Assembly: GCF_008041945.1 (NCBI RefSeq) | Contig: NZ_VKAD01000001.1 | Coordinates: forward strand, 1,922,001-1,986,000 | DNA from: Reinekea thalattae | Lineage (GTDB): Bacteria > Pseudomonadota > Gammaproteobacteria > Pseudomonadales > Natronospirillaceae | Reading direction: 5' to 3' | Length of the DNA stretch: 64,000 bases | Part shown: positions 25,999-34,817 of the stretch, piece after piece | Layout of the letters: each line of letters starts with the position of its first letter | Position numbering within the stretch: the stretch's first letter is position 1 | Position numbers and translations under genes: made by a program | Notes under the pieces: model-generated | Database searches by the model: none | What the model saw: only the letters and a program-made list of their open reading frames with translations | Told to the model about the DNA's origin: nothing

Positions 25999-26829
25999 TT
26001 ACCGCCAAATTTCGTGAAAATGATGAACAGGGCCGTGACCTTTACCGACCGTTAATTGATCGGCCTTGGCAATAGCGGTATGCAAATAACGATGAGCGCG
26101 CTCAACAGCCTCCGGCAGCGTAACGCCTTTGGCTAACCAAGCAGCAATGCTCGAAGAGTAGGTACAGCCAGTACCGTGCGTGTTTTTTGTGGCAATGCGA
26201 GGCGCCTGAAAAAGCTTTGCAGCAAACTCATGACCGAGTAGAAGATCACGGCAAATATCTGCGTCACCATGACCGCCTTTTAGCAACACCGCATCTGCGC
26301 CAAGCGCTAACAATGATTGCGCATGCTGTTGCATTTGTTGCTCAGAAATAGCCTGCTGTGCTGGCAAGTTCAACAATACATTGGCTTCAGGAAAGTTGGG
26401 GGTAATAAGATTGGCTCGTGGAATGAGCAGGCTTTTCAAGGCGTCGATGGCCTCGTCTTGCAGCAAGGCATCACCAGACTTTGCAATCATCACCGGGTCC
26501 AATACCAGATAACCCTGATAATCTTTTAACGCCTCGAATACTGCGGCAACCAGCTCACTAGAAAACAGCATGCCGATCTTAATGGCTTGCACATTGAGAT
26601 CATCCAGCACGGCTTTAATTTGTGCGCTGACAATATCAATCGGCACCGGATGAACCGCTGTCACCGCCTGAGTATTTTGCGCAGTAATGGCAGTAATAAC
26701 ACTTGCGCCATAGGCACCGTTAGCAGAAAAGGCTTTCAGATCGGCTTGAATTCCGGCACCACCACCGCTGTCAGAACCGGCAATAGTGAGCGCTATGGGC
26801 GTTGAATTATTAGGAGAAGAATTTGTCAT
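25999..26829 (-). CDS. thiD: Hydroxymethylpyrimidine/phosphomethylpyrimidine kinase ThiD
   Basis: Phosphorylates HMP to HMP-phosphate and then to HMP-pyrophosphate. It is a 276-residue ribokinase-fold enzyme. It contains TIAGSDSGGGAGIQADLKAFSANGAYG at the N-terminus (substrate and lid region), LVLDPVMIAKSG, and the anion-hole NTHGTGCTYSSSIAA with the catalytic Asp/Cys neighbourhood near residue 215. It is the first gene after the TPP riboswitch. With thiE and tenA it forms a salvage route; no thiC or thiG is in the window. Confidence 0.95.
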   Translation of the reverse strand: MTNSSPNNSTPIALTIAGSDSGGGAGIQADLKAFSANGAYGASVITAITAQNTQAVTAVHPVPIDIVSAQIKAVLDDLNVQAIKIGMLFSSELVAAVFEALKDYQGYLVLDPVMIAKSGDALLQDEAIDALKSLLIPRANLITPNFPEANVLLNLPAQQAISEQQMQQHAQSLLALGADAVLLKGGHGDADICRDLLLGHEFAAKLFQAPRIATKNTHGTGCTYSSSIAAWLAKGVTLPEAVERAHRYLHTAIAKADQLTVGKGHGPVHHFHEIWR

Positions 26830-26905
26830 CTACATCACCAAGTTTTACTAAGCGACATAGGAAAAGAGTGCACGAGAGGATGCATTATTGCTGCATAAAA
26901 TCGTA

Positions 26906-27051
26906 TCCGTTCCCTACGCCGATACTAATCGGATCAGGTTCACCGGGTTGATGCGAGCATCTCTCAGCCTAACTAATTTTAACGCTAGCTCATTTAAAAC
27001 TATATTGTTTAAAGGCTAGCTGTTTTAAATTAATTTAGGCACCCCGACGGA
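26906..27051 (-). ncRNA. TPP (THI-box) riboswitch with a long P3 arm
   Basis: On the minus strand the 5' part has GGGGTGCC (complement at 27039-27046). The core GGCTGAGAGATGCTCG, then ACCC, GAACCTGATC and GGCGTAGGGA follow in the standard order. TCCGT and ACGGA at the ends form P1. Between GGGGTGCC and GGCTGAGA lies an insert of about 70 bases that folds on itself: TAATTTTAAC/GCTAG on one side, CTAGC/TGTTTTAAATTA on the other. This is an extended P3. The riboswitch precedes thiD by about 75 bases and should turn off thiD-thiE-tenA-SSS when TPP is abundant. Confidence 0.95.
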
Positions 27052-27119
27052 CTGCTTTGAAAACAGCATAAAAAACTTAATCTGTCTTTACAAGCGATCT
27101 TTTTATAATTTTTTTTGTT

Positions 27120-28124
27120 CTAGCCTTCGTTATCGCGCAATGCCGAGTGCAACTGCTTAACTAAACTGGGCGGCAAATGCGTGATTGTCAGCGTTTCATT
27201 ATCTGGATCAAACTGAATGGTTTTACCCAAGTTTTCATTACTGAAACTGATAGAAACTTCTTTAGTTTTACCGGTATAACGCTGGAATTTTTTAAGCGCA
27301 CTTCGGTTAGGAATAAACTCTTTTTTAAGCTCTGGCTGCTCGGTTTCAATAAAGTCTGTTAGGCTTTGCTCTGTCTGACTCGGCACTTGATCTTTGATCA
27401 CTTCGGCCATTTCATCGGCAACAACAAGCTCACCCAATTTGTCTTGTTCGGCGCAGTATTCCAGTGCTTTTTTTCGATAATTTCCGCCGGCTTCTTGCGG
27501 TAAAGACTGGCTATAGGCTTTGACGATTTCTAAAAATCGCTCGGTATCTTCGGCGGTATTTACTGTATCGACAAAGTCGATAAAATTGACCAAACTGCTT
27601 TGCAGCGCTCGGTCGCCAAAGCCAAAACTGATGGTTAAGTATTTTTGCTCTTGCTGAGCAAAGGCGGCTAAATCTATACAGCCACCAAAGCCTAATTTAG
27701 CAAAATCAATAACGCTACTGGCTTCTATGTCTATCGATTTATTGAGCTTAATGCCGTGCTTGTGTTTAAGCTGGAAAAACCAAAGCAATCTATCCTGTTC
27801 GGTCTCTTCTTCGGCAAAAAACCAATAGCCTTCGGTTTCTTGCTCGTCCTGTTCAATCGCCATTCTTAGCTGTTTTAACCACTGAACGGTCAATTCGGCA
27901 AAGCTCAAATCTTGCGATGACCACTGCTCAAGCAGGGTTTTTACCGTGCCATTGGCGTTATCGAACTGGCCATACTGTTTGCTCGCACGGTTAAAAAAAG
28001 CACTCTTAATTTGTGCCAGCAGCGTATTGAGCGAATCATCAAGCGGGTATAAATCTGGACGGAGAGTCAGTGTTGACTCAGAAGCGCAGACCAATTGGTG
28101 CGCAATTGCGTGTTTAATAGACAT
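27120..28124 (-). CDS. ndpA: Nucleoid-associated protein NdpA (YejK)
   Basis: A 334-residue protein of the YejK/NdpA family, double-stranded DNA-binding proteins found on the nucleoid. The family start MSIKHAIAHQLV and the segment FGFGDRALQSSLVNFIDFVDTV are recognised. The C-terminal GKTKEVSISFSNENLGKTIQFDPDNETLTITHLPPSLVKQL is the conserved end. Length is as in E. coli (335). It appears to be transcribed alone. Confidence 0.93.
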   Translation of the reverse strand: MSIKHAIAHQLVCASESTLTLRPDLYPLDDSLNTLLAQIKSAFFNRASKQYGQFDNANGTVKTLLEQWSSQDLSFAELTVQWLKQLRMAIEQDEQETEGYWFFAEEETEQDRLLWFFQLKHKHGIKLNKSIDIEASSVIDFAKLGFGGCIDLAAFAQQEQKYLTISFGFGDRALQSSLVNFIDFVDTVNTAEDTERFLEIVKAYSQSLPQEAGGNYRKKALEYCAEQDKLGELVVADEMAEVIKDQVPSQTEQSLTDFIETEQPELKKEFIPNRSALKKFQRYTGKTKEVSISFSNENLGKTIQFDPDNETLTITHLPPSLVKQLHSALRDNEG

Positions 28125-28190
28125 AACGACCTAAACAAAAATAACCAGCCGCTATTCTAGCGAATCCTGATGCAATCTGTCAGCGTTACC

Positions 28191-28230
28191 AGCTTGCGTC
28201 AGCCTGTAATCGTGACGGCTAACGCAAGCT
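28191..28230. repeat. Imperfect inverted repeat between ndpA and putA
   Basis: AGCTTGCGTCAGCC (28191-28204) and GGCTAACGCAAGCT (28217-28230) pair over 14 bases with one mismatch around a 12-base loop. No T run follows on either side, so it is not a standard terminator. It lies about 60 bases past the putA stop and may protect or fold the 3' end of that transcript. Confidence 0.6.
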
Positions 28231-28288
28231 GTGTGCTCACTCTTTAAGTATTAAGCTAAACGAGGCTACTGATGAGCAGGCTTAACCA

Positions 28289-31200
28289 TTAACCGCCAGC
28301 CAATAACTCGGTATTACCACCAGAGGCGGTGGTATCGATACAAACATGGCGTTCATAAGCAACATGGGCAATATCTGGCTGGCCAATAATCAACGGTCGC
28401 AGTGCGCCTTGCATTGCTGCCAAGGCTTTTTCCAGTTGCTGTGCTTGTGTCGCGTCGCCCCACCAAATCACGGCAGAAAAACCTGCAAGTTTTTGCAACT
28501 GTTCACTGTAGATTAAACCCGCACAGACCACCGCCTTACCACCGCATTGACGAACCTGCTGCGCCTGTTGCTCTGCCAACTCCACACTTGGTCCAAGACA
28601 TAGCACCGCAGGCTTGGCAACAAAACTTAGACAGTTTGATTCCCCCGTCGGCCCCGGTAATGTCATTGGTGTGATAAAGGTTTCGGCAGTTGCCTGATCT
28701 ATTTTTTGCTGCAATTCTGCCAACGCTTCTGTACTTTGCGCTGTCTTTTTAGGTAATTCAGTTGCCGCTGTTTCTGCAACCGCATTACGATAAAAACGCT
28801 TGAGGTAATTTGGTCCACCCGCTTTAGGGCCGGTACCAGACAAGCCATGACCACCAAAAGGCTGGCTTCCGACAATCGCGCCAATCTGATTGCGATTAAC
28901 ATAGATATTGCCAGCCTCAATGTGTTCACTTAACCACTGCACTCGATTATCGATACGCGTTTGCACGCCAAAGGTTAAGCCATAACCAGTCGCGTTGATG
29001 TCATCGACAACCTGCGCTAACTGGTGATTTTTAAAGCTAGCAATATGCAAGACAGGGCCAAAAATTTCTTTTTCTATGTCGCTAATAGAGTCCACTCGAA
29101 TCACCGCTGGGCCAATAAAGGTTCCCTGATCCGAGCTTGGCATCAACTTAAGCAAACGCCCTTGTTGCTCTGCTTTGTCAACAGCGCTTTCTATGTTAGC
29201 CAGTGCTTCTGCATCGATAACTGGGCCAATATCGGTACTCAACTGCCACGGGTCACCCAGTGTTAACTCCGCCATGGCTCCGAACAACATTTCGGTAAAC
29301 TCATCGAGAATATCTGCTTGTACATACAGGCAACGTAATGCCGAACAGCGCTGACCCGCCGATTGAAAGGCGCTTTCAATCACGGCGCTGACAGCCTGTT
29401 CTAACAGAGCAGTACTGTCAACGATCATCGCATTTAAGCCACCGGTTTCAGCAATTAATGGCGCGCCAGGTGATAGATTTTCGGCCATATTACGACGAAT
29501 ACTTTGAGCCGTTTCGGTCGAGCCAGTAAAGGTTACACCCTGTACTTTTGGCTGCGCCGTTAGCATGGCACCAACGTCACCGCCGCCAATTAATAGCTGC
29601 ATACTCGCCACAGGCACGCCAGCTTCATGCATTAGTTGCACCGCGCGATAAGCAATTAGCGGGGCTTGCTCAGCAGGCTTTGCTAGCACCGCATTACCGG
29701 CCGCCAATGCCGCAGAAATTTGCCCGGTAAAAATAGCCAACGGAAAATTCCACGGTGAAATACAAACAAAATGACCAACCGCTTCGGCCTGAATAGCATT
29801 GGCTGCGTAATAACGTAAAAAATCGACCGCTTCACGTACTTCTGCTACGGCATCGGGCAGGGTTTTACCGGCTTCACGGCACAGCAAAGCAAACAACTCA
29901 CCAAAGTTTTGCTCATAAAGATCCGCCACTCTGTTAAGAATTTTTGCTCGCTCAGTAACCTCAGCCGACCAGGGTTGTGCGCTATTCACGGCGACCTCAA
30001 CATCGGCTTGATTAGCAAAAACAGCTTGCCCCAAAACATCATCAGCATTGGCTGGGTTGGTTAACTTAACGACCGCCGTGCTAGTGGTTTTTTTATCGGC
30101 TAACAGAGGTTCCGCTTGCCACTGGGCTTGATGGAACGGCGACCGGGCCTCTTCTATCGCCTCTAACGTCGGCAGATGCGTTAAATCCCAACCCTTGGAG
30201 TTAGGTCGTTGTGGTGAAAACAACTCACTACCTACCGCCAAATTATTAAACTGGCTATCGCCGATCAGTCGAGTAAAAGGATCGGCGGCAACCACTTCTG
30301 GCTTTACATTTTCATCGGCCATTTGGTTTACGAATGAACTGTTAGCGCCATTTTCTAATAATCGACGCACTAAATAAGCCAGTAAATCTTTATGAGCTCC
30401 GACCGGCGCATAAATCCGGCAATGCACCTCTTCTTGTGCTTTGACGACATTAAACAGCTGTTCGCCCATGCCATGTAAACGCTGAAATTCATAAGCGTTA
30501 TTGTCTTCAGCTAAATGCAAAATCGTGGCAACGGTATGGGCATTGTGCGTTGCAAACTGAGGGTAAAATCGATCGGTCATGCTCAGCAAGCGTTTGGCAT
30601 TGGCTATATAGGAAACGTCACTGGCGGCTTTAGATGTAAACACAGGAAAGTCAGTCATGCCTTTTACTTGCGCCAGCTTAACTTCGGCATCCCAATAGGC
30701 TCCCTTCACCAAACGTACAGATATGTGTCGATCTAACTGAGTCACCAGTTGGTAAAGGGTATCGATTACAACTCCAGCACGCTGACTATAGGTTTGCACC
30801 ACCACACCAAAGCCATCCCAATCGGCCAGTTCAGGATTGGCTAACACCTGCTCGAACACCTCTAATGACAGAAATAATCGATCTGCTTCTTCAGCGTCTA
30901 CCGTGAGCCCAATACCTGCTTCTTTAGCCAGTAACGCTAACGAGGTTAATCGAGGCACCAGTTCGTTTAACACTCTTGTTCGTTGAGCGACTTCGTAACG
31001 GGGGAATAATGCCGATAACTTTAGCGATATTGCTGGATTCTCTCGAGTTGATGCAGCCGTACATTCTGAGCTAACAGCACGAATGGCTTCAACGTAAGCT
31101 TGCAAGTGGCGCTGTGCATCCGTTTCAGTTTTCGCCGCTTCGCCTAGCATGTCGTAAGAATAGCTGTAGCCCTTTTTCTCCAGCTTGCTGGCTCGTTTAA

Positions 31201-31741
31201 TGGCCGACTCAATGGTTTGCCCCAGCACAAATTGACGACCCATTTCTTTCATCGCCAAGTTAACCGCAGAACGAATAACCGGCTCGCCTAAGCGCTTTAT
31301 CGCATGGCGAATATGGCCTACAACACCCGGTTGGTAATCATTTAAAACCTTAGCTGTTAGTAATAAGCCCCACGTTGAGGCATTCACCAATGAAGACGAT
31401 GACTGACCTAAATGACTGGACCAATTGCTAGGCACAATTTTATCTTCAATGAGTGCATCCATAGTTTTAGCATCTGGCACTCGCAACAGCGCTTCGGCTA
31501 AACACATCAGAGCAACGCCCTCATCAGTCGATAGCCCGTATTCTGCTAAAAAAACATCCATTAAAGCGGGTGATTTTTGCTGACGAATTTCTTCAACTAG
31601 CGCAGCACCGCGAGCACTAATTGCCTGTCGAGCCTGTTCAGACAAGCCAACTAACGTTATTAATTCATCAAGGCTTTTCTGTTCATTTGCATATGTCGAG
31701 CTATCCAATGGATAAAACAAACTGGTTGAGTTCATTGCCAT
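28289..31741 (-). CDS. putA: Bifunctional proline dehydrogenase / P5C dehydrogenase PutA
   Basis: Oxidises proline to glutamate in two channelled steps, passing electrons from FAD to quinone and then reducing NAD+. It has 1150 residues. The PRODH barrel spans roughly 170-460 (YSYDMLGEAAKTETDAQRH, LTVDAEEADRLFLSL, RLVKGAYWDAEVK, FATHNAHTV, RLHGMGEQLF). The ALDH module spans about 550-990 with CISPWNFPLAIFTGQ, ETGGLNAMIVD and the catalytic Cys in SAGQRCSALRCLYV. A C-terminal domain follows. It lacks the N-terminal ribbon-helix-helix DNA-binding domain of E. coli PutA, so it should not repress itself. A divergent Lrp-type gene is the likely regulator. Confidence 0.96.
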   Translation of the reverse strand: MAMNSTSLFYPLDSSTYANEQKSLDELITLVGLSEQARQAISARGAALVEEIRQQKSPALMDVFLAEYGLSTDEGVALMCLAEALLRVPDAKTMDALIEDKIVPSNWSSHLGQSSSSLVNASTWGLLLTAKVLNDYQPGVVGHIRHAIKRLGEPVIRSAVNLAMKEMGRQFVLGQTIESAIKRASKLEKKGYSYSYDMLGEAAKTETDAQRHLQAYVEAIRAVSSECTAASTRENPAISLKLSALFPRYEVAQRTRVLNELVPRLTSLALLAKEAGIGLTVDAEEADRLFLSLEVFEQVLANPELADWDGFGVVVQTYSQRAGVVIDTLYQLVTQLDRHISVRLVKGAYWDAEVKLAQVKGMTDFPVFTSKAASDVSYIANAKRLLSMTDRFYPQFATHNAHTVATILHLAEDNNAYEFQRLHGMGEQLFNVVKAQEEVHCRIYAPVGAHKDLLAYLVRRLLENGANSSFVNQMADENVKPEVVAADPFTRLIGDSQFNNLAVGSELFSPQRPNSKGWDLTHLPTLEAIEEARSPFHQAQWQAEPLLADKKTTSTAVVKLTNPANADDVLGQAVFANQADVEVAVNSAQPWSAEVTERAKILNRVADLYEQNFGELFALLCREAGKTLPDAVAEVREAVDFLRYYAANAIQAEAVGHFVCISPWNFPLAIFTGQISAALAAGNAVLAKPAEQAPLIAYRAVQLMHEAGVPVASMQLLIGGGDVGAMLTAQPKVQGVTFTGSTETAQSIRRNMAENLSPGAPLIAETGGLNAMIVDSTALLEQAVSAVIESAFQSAGQRCSALRCLYVQADILDEFTEMLFGAMAELTLGDPWQLSTDIGPVIDAEALANIESAVDKAEQQGRLLKLMPSSDQGTFIGPAVIRVDSISDIEKEIFGPVLHIASFKNHQLAQVVDDINATGYGLTFGVQTRIDNRVQWLSEHIEAGNIYVNRNQIGAIVGSQPFGGHGLSGTGPKAGGPNYLKRFYRNAVAETAATELPKKTAQSTEALAELQQKIDQATAETFITPMTLPGPTGESNCLSFVAKPAVLCLGPSVELAEQQAQQVRQCGGKAVVCAGLIYSEQLQKLAGFSAVIWWGDATQAQQLEKALAAMQGALRPLIIGQPDIAHVAYERHVCIDTTASGGNTELLAGG

Positions 31742-31820
31742 ATTCCTTCCGCTAAGTGGTACACAGTTTAGGGGAATTGAGATAGTCTATTTCACTACAT
31801 AAATAACAAATACGATCCAT

Positions 31821-32303
31821 ATGAACCAAAAACCAGACAAAACAAACTCTAATGAGCCATCAAATCTTGATTTTCATGACGAAAAGATTCTAAAGGTACT
31901 GTCGAGTGATGGCCGCATTAGTATTAGCGAATTAGCGCGGCGCATTAATCTTTCTAAAACGCCGACGCAAGCACGAGTAAAGCGGTTAGAAGCCGAAGGC
32001 TTTATATTGGGTTATCGCGCCATGCTAAACCCCATTCGTATGGGGCTCGACCACGTTGCCTTTGTCGAAGTCACTCTAAACGATACTCGCGAGGCCGCGC
32101 TGACCAAGTTTAATAACGAAGCCGCTAAAATCGGTGAAATAGAACAGTGCCACATGATTGCTGGCAACTTCGATTATCTGCTCAAGGTACGCACCCAAAG
32201 CATGCGTGCTTATCGGCAAGTGCTCGGCGAAAAAATATCGGCATTGCCATACGTTGCCAACACCAAAACCTTTGTCGCCATGCAATCAGTCAAAGAGGTT
32301 TAG
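31821..32303 (+). CDS. Lrp/AsnC-family transcriptional regulator, probable regulator of putA
   Basis: A 160-residue regulator. The N-terminal helix-turn-helix is ILKVLSSDGRISISELARRINLSKTPTQARVKRLEAEGFILGY. The C-terminal RAM/ligand-binding domain contains GEIEQCHMIAGNFDYLLKVRTQSMRAYRQVL. It is divergent from putA with an 80-base shared region. In other proteobacteria a PutR/BkdR-type Lrp protein activates putA in response to proline, and the same is inferred here. Immediately past its stop begins a 14-copy heptamer array. Confidence 0.92.
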   Translation: MNQKPDKTNSNEPSNLDFHDEKILKVLSSDGRISISELARRINLSKTPTQARVKRLEAEGFILGYRAMLNPIRMGLDHVAFVEVTLNDTREAALTKFNNEAAKIGEIEQCHMIAGNFDYLLKVRTQSMRAYRQVLGEKISALPYVANTKTFVAMQSVKEV

Positions 32304-32315
32304 AGCTGTCTTTAT

Positions 32316-32414
32316 TGGTGAATGGTGAATGGTGAATGGTGAATGGTGAATGGTGAATGGTGAATGGTGAATGGTGAATGGTGAATGGTGAATGGTGAAT
32401 GGTGAATGGTGAAT
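32316..32414. repeat. Heptanucleotide tandem array (TGGTGAA)n, about 14 copies
   Basis: Fourteen essentially perfect copies of TGGTGAA (99 bases) start 13 bases past the stop of the Lrp-type gene. The perfect copies point to recent expansion by slippage. Because 7 is not a multiple of 3, reading frames through it have a 21-base (seven-residue) period. I do not think it is translated. It may influence the 3' end of the lrp transcript or of the convergent YrhK gene. Confidence 0.95.
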
Positions 32415-32469
32415 AAAGAGTATTGAATAGAATGTGTTTAATAGAAAAATATTCACCTTGAAAAGAGCA

Positions 32470-32754
32470 TTAGCCTGCATCGCTCAGAGTATCTTTAGCG
32501 CTCTTAAAGGCTCGGCTTACATGCACCAAGCTGGTGAGTTTTATTAGTGGTTTAATCAATAGCTGCGCGCTACCAAGAATAAATAGCCAGGTACCGTTTT
32601 CAACAAGAGTGCTGGATAAAAACATCACACTGCCAACCAGAAACCAAATGGCTATCAAAAGATCATTGAAAGCATTAAAGGCTTCGTAACGGCGCTGAAT
32701 AACAATGTGTCGCTGGCCTAAGTCGAGAACCAGATCGTTAGAGTTAGTCTTCAT
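32470..32754 (-). CDS. YrhK-domain membrane protein
   Basis: A 94-residue protein with two hydrophobic helices (about 26-46 and 52-72). LVLDLGQRHIVIQRRYEAFNAFNDLLIAIWFLVGSVMF is the YrhK-domain signature. The function is unknown. I chose the ATG at 32754 (MKTNSNDLVLDLG), which fits the family start. A longer reading from 32811 adds 19 hydrophobic residues of doubtful value. Confidence 0.75.
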   Translation of the reverse strand: MKTNSNDLVLDLGQRHIVIQRRYEAFNAFNDLLIAIWFLVGSVMFLSSTLVENGTWLFILGSAQLLIKPLIKLTSLVHVSRAFKSAKDTLSDAG

Positions 32755-32848
32755 ACTCGCTATTCCGCTTAAGTAAATGCACAGGGAAACAAATATCAGA
32801 TAGCCGGTCAATGGCCGAGCTAATTAGTTCGCACGATCAGCATAAAAA

Positions 32849-34165
32849 TCAGTCGCTGACATCCGGCAAAGCCTTGGCGTACAGCACGCCAAGTAACGCG
32901 ATCACGGCAAATAACAACACCAGGCTTGCCATACTGATCCAGTGAGTTAACAGGCCGAACAAGCTCATCAGCAACAGCATAAAGCCAATGACTGTATTAC
33001 TAACCGCTACATAACTGGTGCGTTTATCGCCTTCGGCAATATCAACCAAATAGGTTTTGCGACCAACACGTACACCGTCGTGTGCAATGCAGACCAAAAA
33101 ATACAGTACCGCCAACAGCCAAGGAAAAAGCGTCGACGTCGATAACCAATGATCGCATAAAAATAAAACAACGCCGATCATGGCACTGAAGCAAGCGCCA
33201 ATAATCATCACCGAACGGCTTGATCGATCTGACATTCGGCCCCAGATTGGTCCAGAAATAAAAGACGCCAAACCACTGGCAAACATAAAGGTCGCCAAGA
33301 TAGAAAGTGAGCCCTGTGTGTTTTGTTGCGCCAGAATAAGATAGTAGGGCGCACTTAACGCGGTTGATAAAAACAGCGTCCTCGTAATCACAAAACGGCG
33401 AAAGGCGGCATCGGTTTTTAACAACGACAACTGCTTAAAGGCTTCAAGTAAGCCGCTGCGACCACCATCGACTTCGCCGCCGTACTCTTTAATTCGAGCA
33501 TAAATAAGCGCCGCCACAAGCCAAACAGCACCTGCTATAAAAAGGCTCACAGCATAAAATGCAGCACCTGCTTGCCAGTTTAAGTAGCTTGATAATGCCA
33601 ACAGCAAAGCCAAACCAATGGTGACAAAACCGGCAGCCGTAGAAGACCAGCCGTTAGCTTGACCGCGCTGATTTTTAGGGACCGTTTTACCTAAAACATC
33701 TTTTGAAGCAACCGAGTTTAGGCCACGCGATAAGCTGAATAACGTCAGTACGATAATCAACAACCAACCGGCGGTAGCGCCAGTAAAGTTCATCGCAATA
33801 AAGCCAATCGCCATAACGCAAATAGCTTGCAACACAGCGCCAACCACCCAAACCCATTTGCGTACCGGAAAGCGACGAATATAGTGTGCAATGCTGAGCT
33901 GCGGCACCAAGGAACCGGCTTCACGAATCGGCACCAGCCAACCGACTAAAAACAACGGCGCACCGACGCTGTTCATCAACCAAGGCAATGTCACCTTTGG
34001 GTTAATTAACGCATCACCGACCTTAGTTAAAAACTGTGCGTAAATGATGCGCATAAAATTACCCGGCACTACCTTGCAGGCAGCATCGGGAATCGCCTTG
34101 CAGGCCCTCGCATCTTCATCGTTAATGAGTTTTTCGTAAATGCTGTAATGAGGGTCTGACTGCAT
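32849..34165 (-). CDS. Major facilitator superfamily transporter
   Basis: A 438-residue permease with about twelve membrane spans after a cytoplasmic N-terminal tail (MQSDPHYSIYEKLINDEDARACKAI). The MFS loop 2-3 motif is visible as LSIAHYIRRFPVRKWVW, with its mirror GRMSDRSSRSVMI between TM8 and TM9. The long acidic tail is uncommon. The substrate is not predictable. It does not overlap its neighbours and appears to be transcribed alone. Confidence 0.87.
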   Translation of the reverse strand: MQSDPHYSIYEKLINDEDARACKAIPDAACKVVPGNFMRIIYAQFLTKVGDALINPKVTLPWLMNSVGAPLFLVGWLVPIREAGSLVPQLSIAHYIRRFPVRKWVWVVGAVLQAICVMAIGFIAMNFTGATAGWLLIIVLTLFSLSRGLNSVASKDVLGKTVPKNQRGQANGWSSTAAGFVTIGLALLLALSSYLNWQAGAAFYAVSLFIAGAVWLVAALIYARIKEYGGEVDGGRSGLLEAFKQLSLLKTDAAFRRFVITRTLFLSTALSAPYYLILAQQNTQGSLSILATFMFASGLASFISGPIWGRMSDRSSRSVMIIGACFSAMIGVVLFLCDHWLSTSTLFPWLLAVLYFLVCIAHDGVRVGRKTYLVDIAEGDKRTSYVAVSNTVIGFMLLLMSLFGLLTHWISMASLVLLFAVIALLGVLYAKALPDVSD

Positions 34166-34215
34166 AACTGTTTAATTTTCTCTGGATTAGAAGCGATTAA
34201 TAAAACAATTGGCTT

Positions 34216-34767
34216 TTAAGCTTTGGCTTGCTTCCAAGCGACTTTACTCAAACCATAGATGGCGTGATCGACAACACGGCCATTAAGATTCTCGGCTCGG
34301 CTAATAATACCTTCTAGTGTAAAGCCTAAGCGCTCGGCAACATTGCGGCTGGGTTGGTTTTTTTCGGCTGCAGAGATTTGCACTTTTTCCATCTCGTACT
34401 TGGTAAATGCCAGCTCAATTAGTTTAGCAACACAGCGAGTCACAATACCCTTACCTTGGTAGGCAGCGCTCAGCCAATAGCCGATTTCCACACGTTTTAA
34501 TTGCTGGTCAATTTTATTAAAACTGATATTTCCAACCACCTGATCCTGAAAAATCATCGCGCAAACTAATGACTTACCGTCGGCATAGTCATGCAATGAA
34601 CTTTGAATAAAGCGCTCAAAAAATTGTTCATCGTGCGCGTGCGGCGGCCAGGCTAACCACTCACTTAAATAGGCTCGCTCTGTGGCTGCAATTTGAAAAT
34701 ATCGGGCAGCCATGCTTTTCTCAACAAGCGAAAGTTTTAGCTGCGGGTCTATGTCTAGTGTGAACAT
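34216..34767 (-). CDS. GNAT-family N-acetyltransferase (RimJ/RimL-like)
   Basis: A 183-residue acetyltransferase. It is recognised by VEIGYWLSAAYQGKGIVTRCVAKLIELAF (acetyl-CoA loop Q-G-K-G) and KVQISAAEKNQPSRNVAERLGFTLEGIISRAENLNGRVVDHAIYGL, the RimL-type end. The target may be a ribosomal protein N-terminus or a small molecule. No operon partner suggests which. Confidence 0.88.
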   Translation of the reverse strand: MFTLDIDPQLKLSLVEKSMAARYFQIAATERAYLSEWLAWPPHAHDEQFFERFIQSSLHDYADGKSLVCAMIFQDQVVGNISFNKIDQQLKRVEIGYWLSAAYQGKGIVTRCVAKLIELAFTKYEMEKVQISAAEKNQPSRNVAERLGFTLEGIISRAENLNGRVVDHAIYGLSKVAWKQAKA

Positions 34768-34817
34768 TACGATCCTCTTGAACAGTTGATCCTTACATAG
34801 CTGGTCTAGTGGACGAG

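Noticed and set aside
32316-32414. CRISPR array
   Set aside because: The repeats are contiguous 7-mers without spacers, and no cas genes are present.
32286-32480. A 64-codon minus-strand ORF rich in HHSPFTI repeats over the heptamer array
   Set aside because: It arises because the 7-bp array is open in that frame. It has no ribosome site, and its residues simply mirror the repeat.
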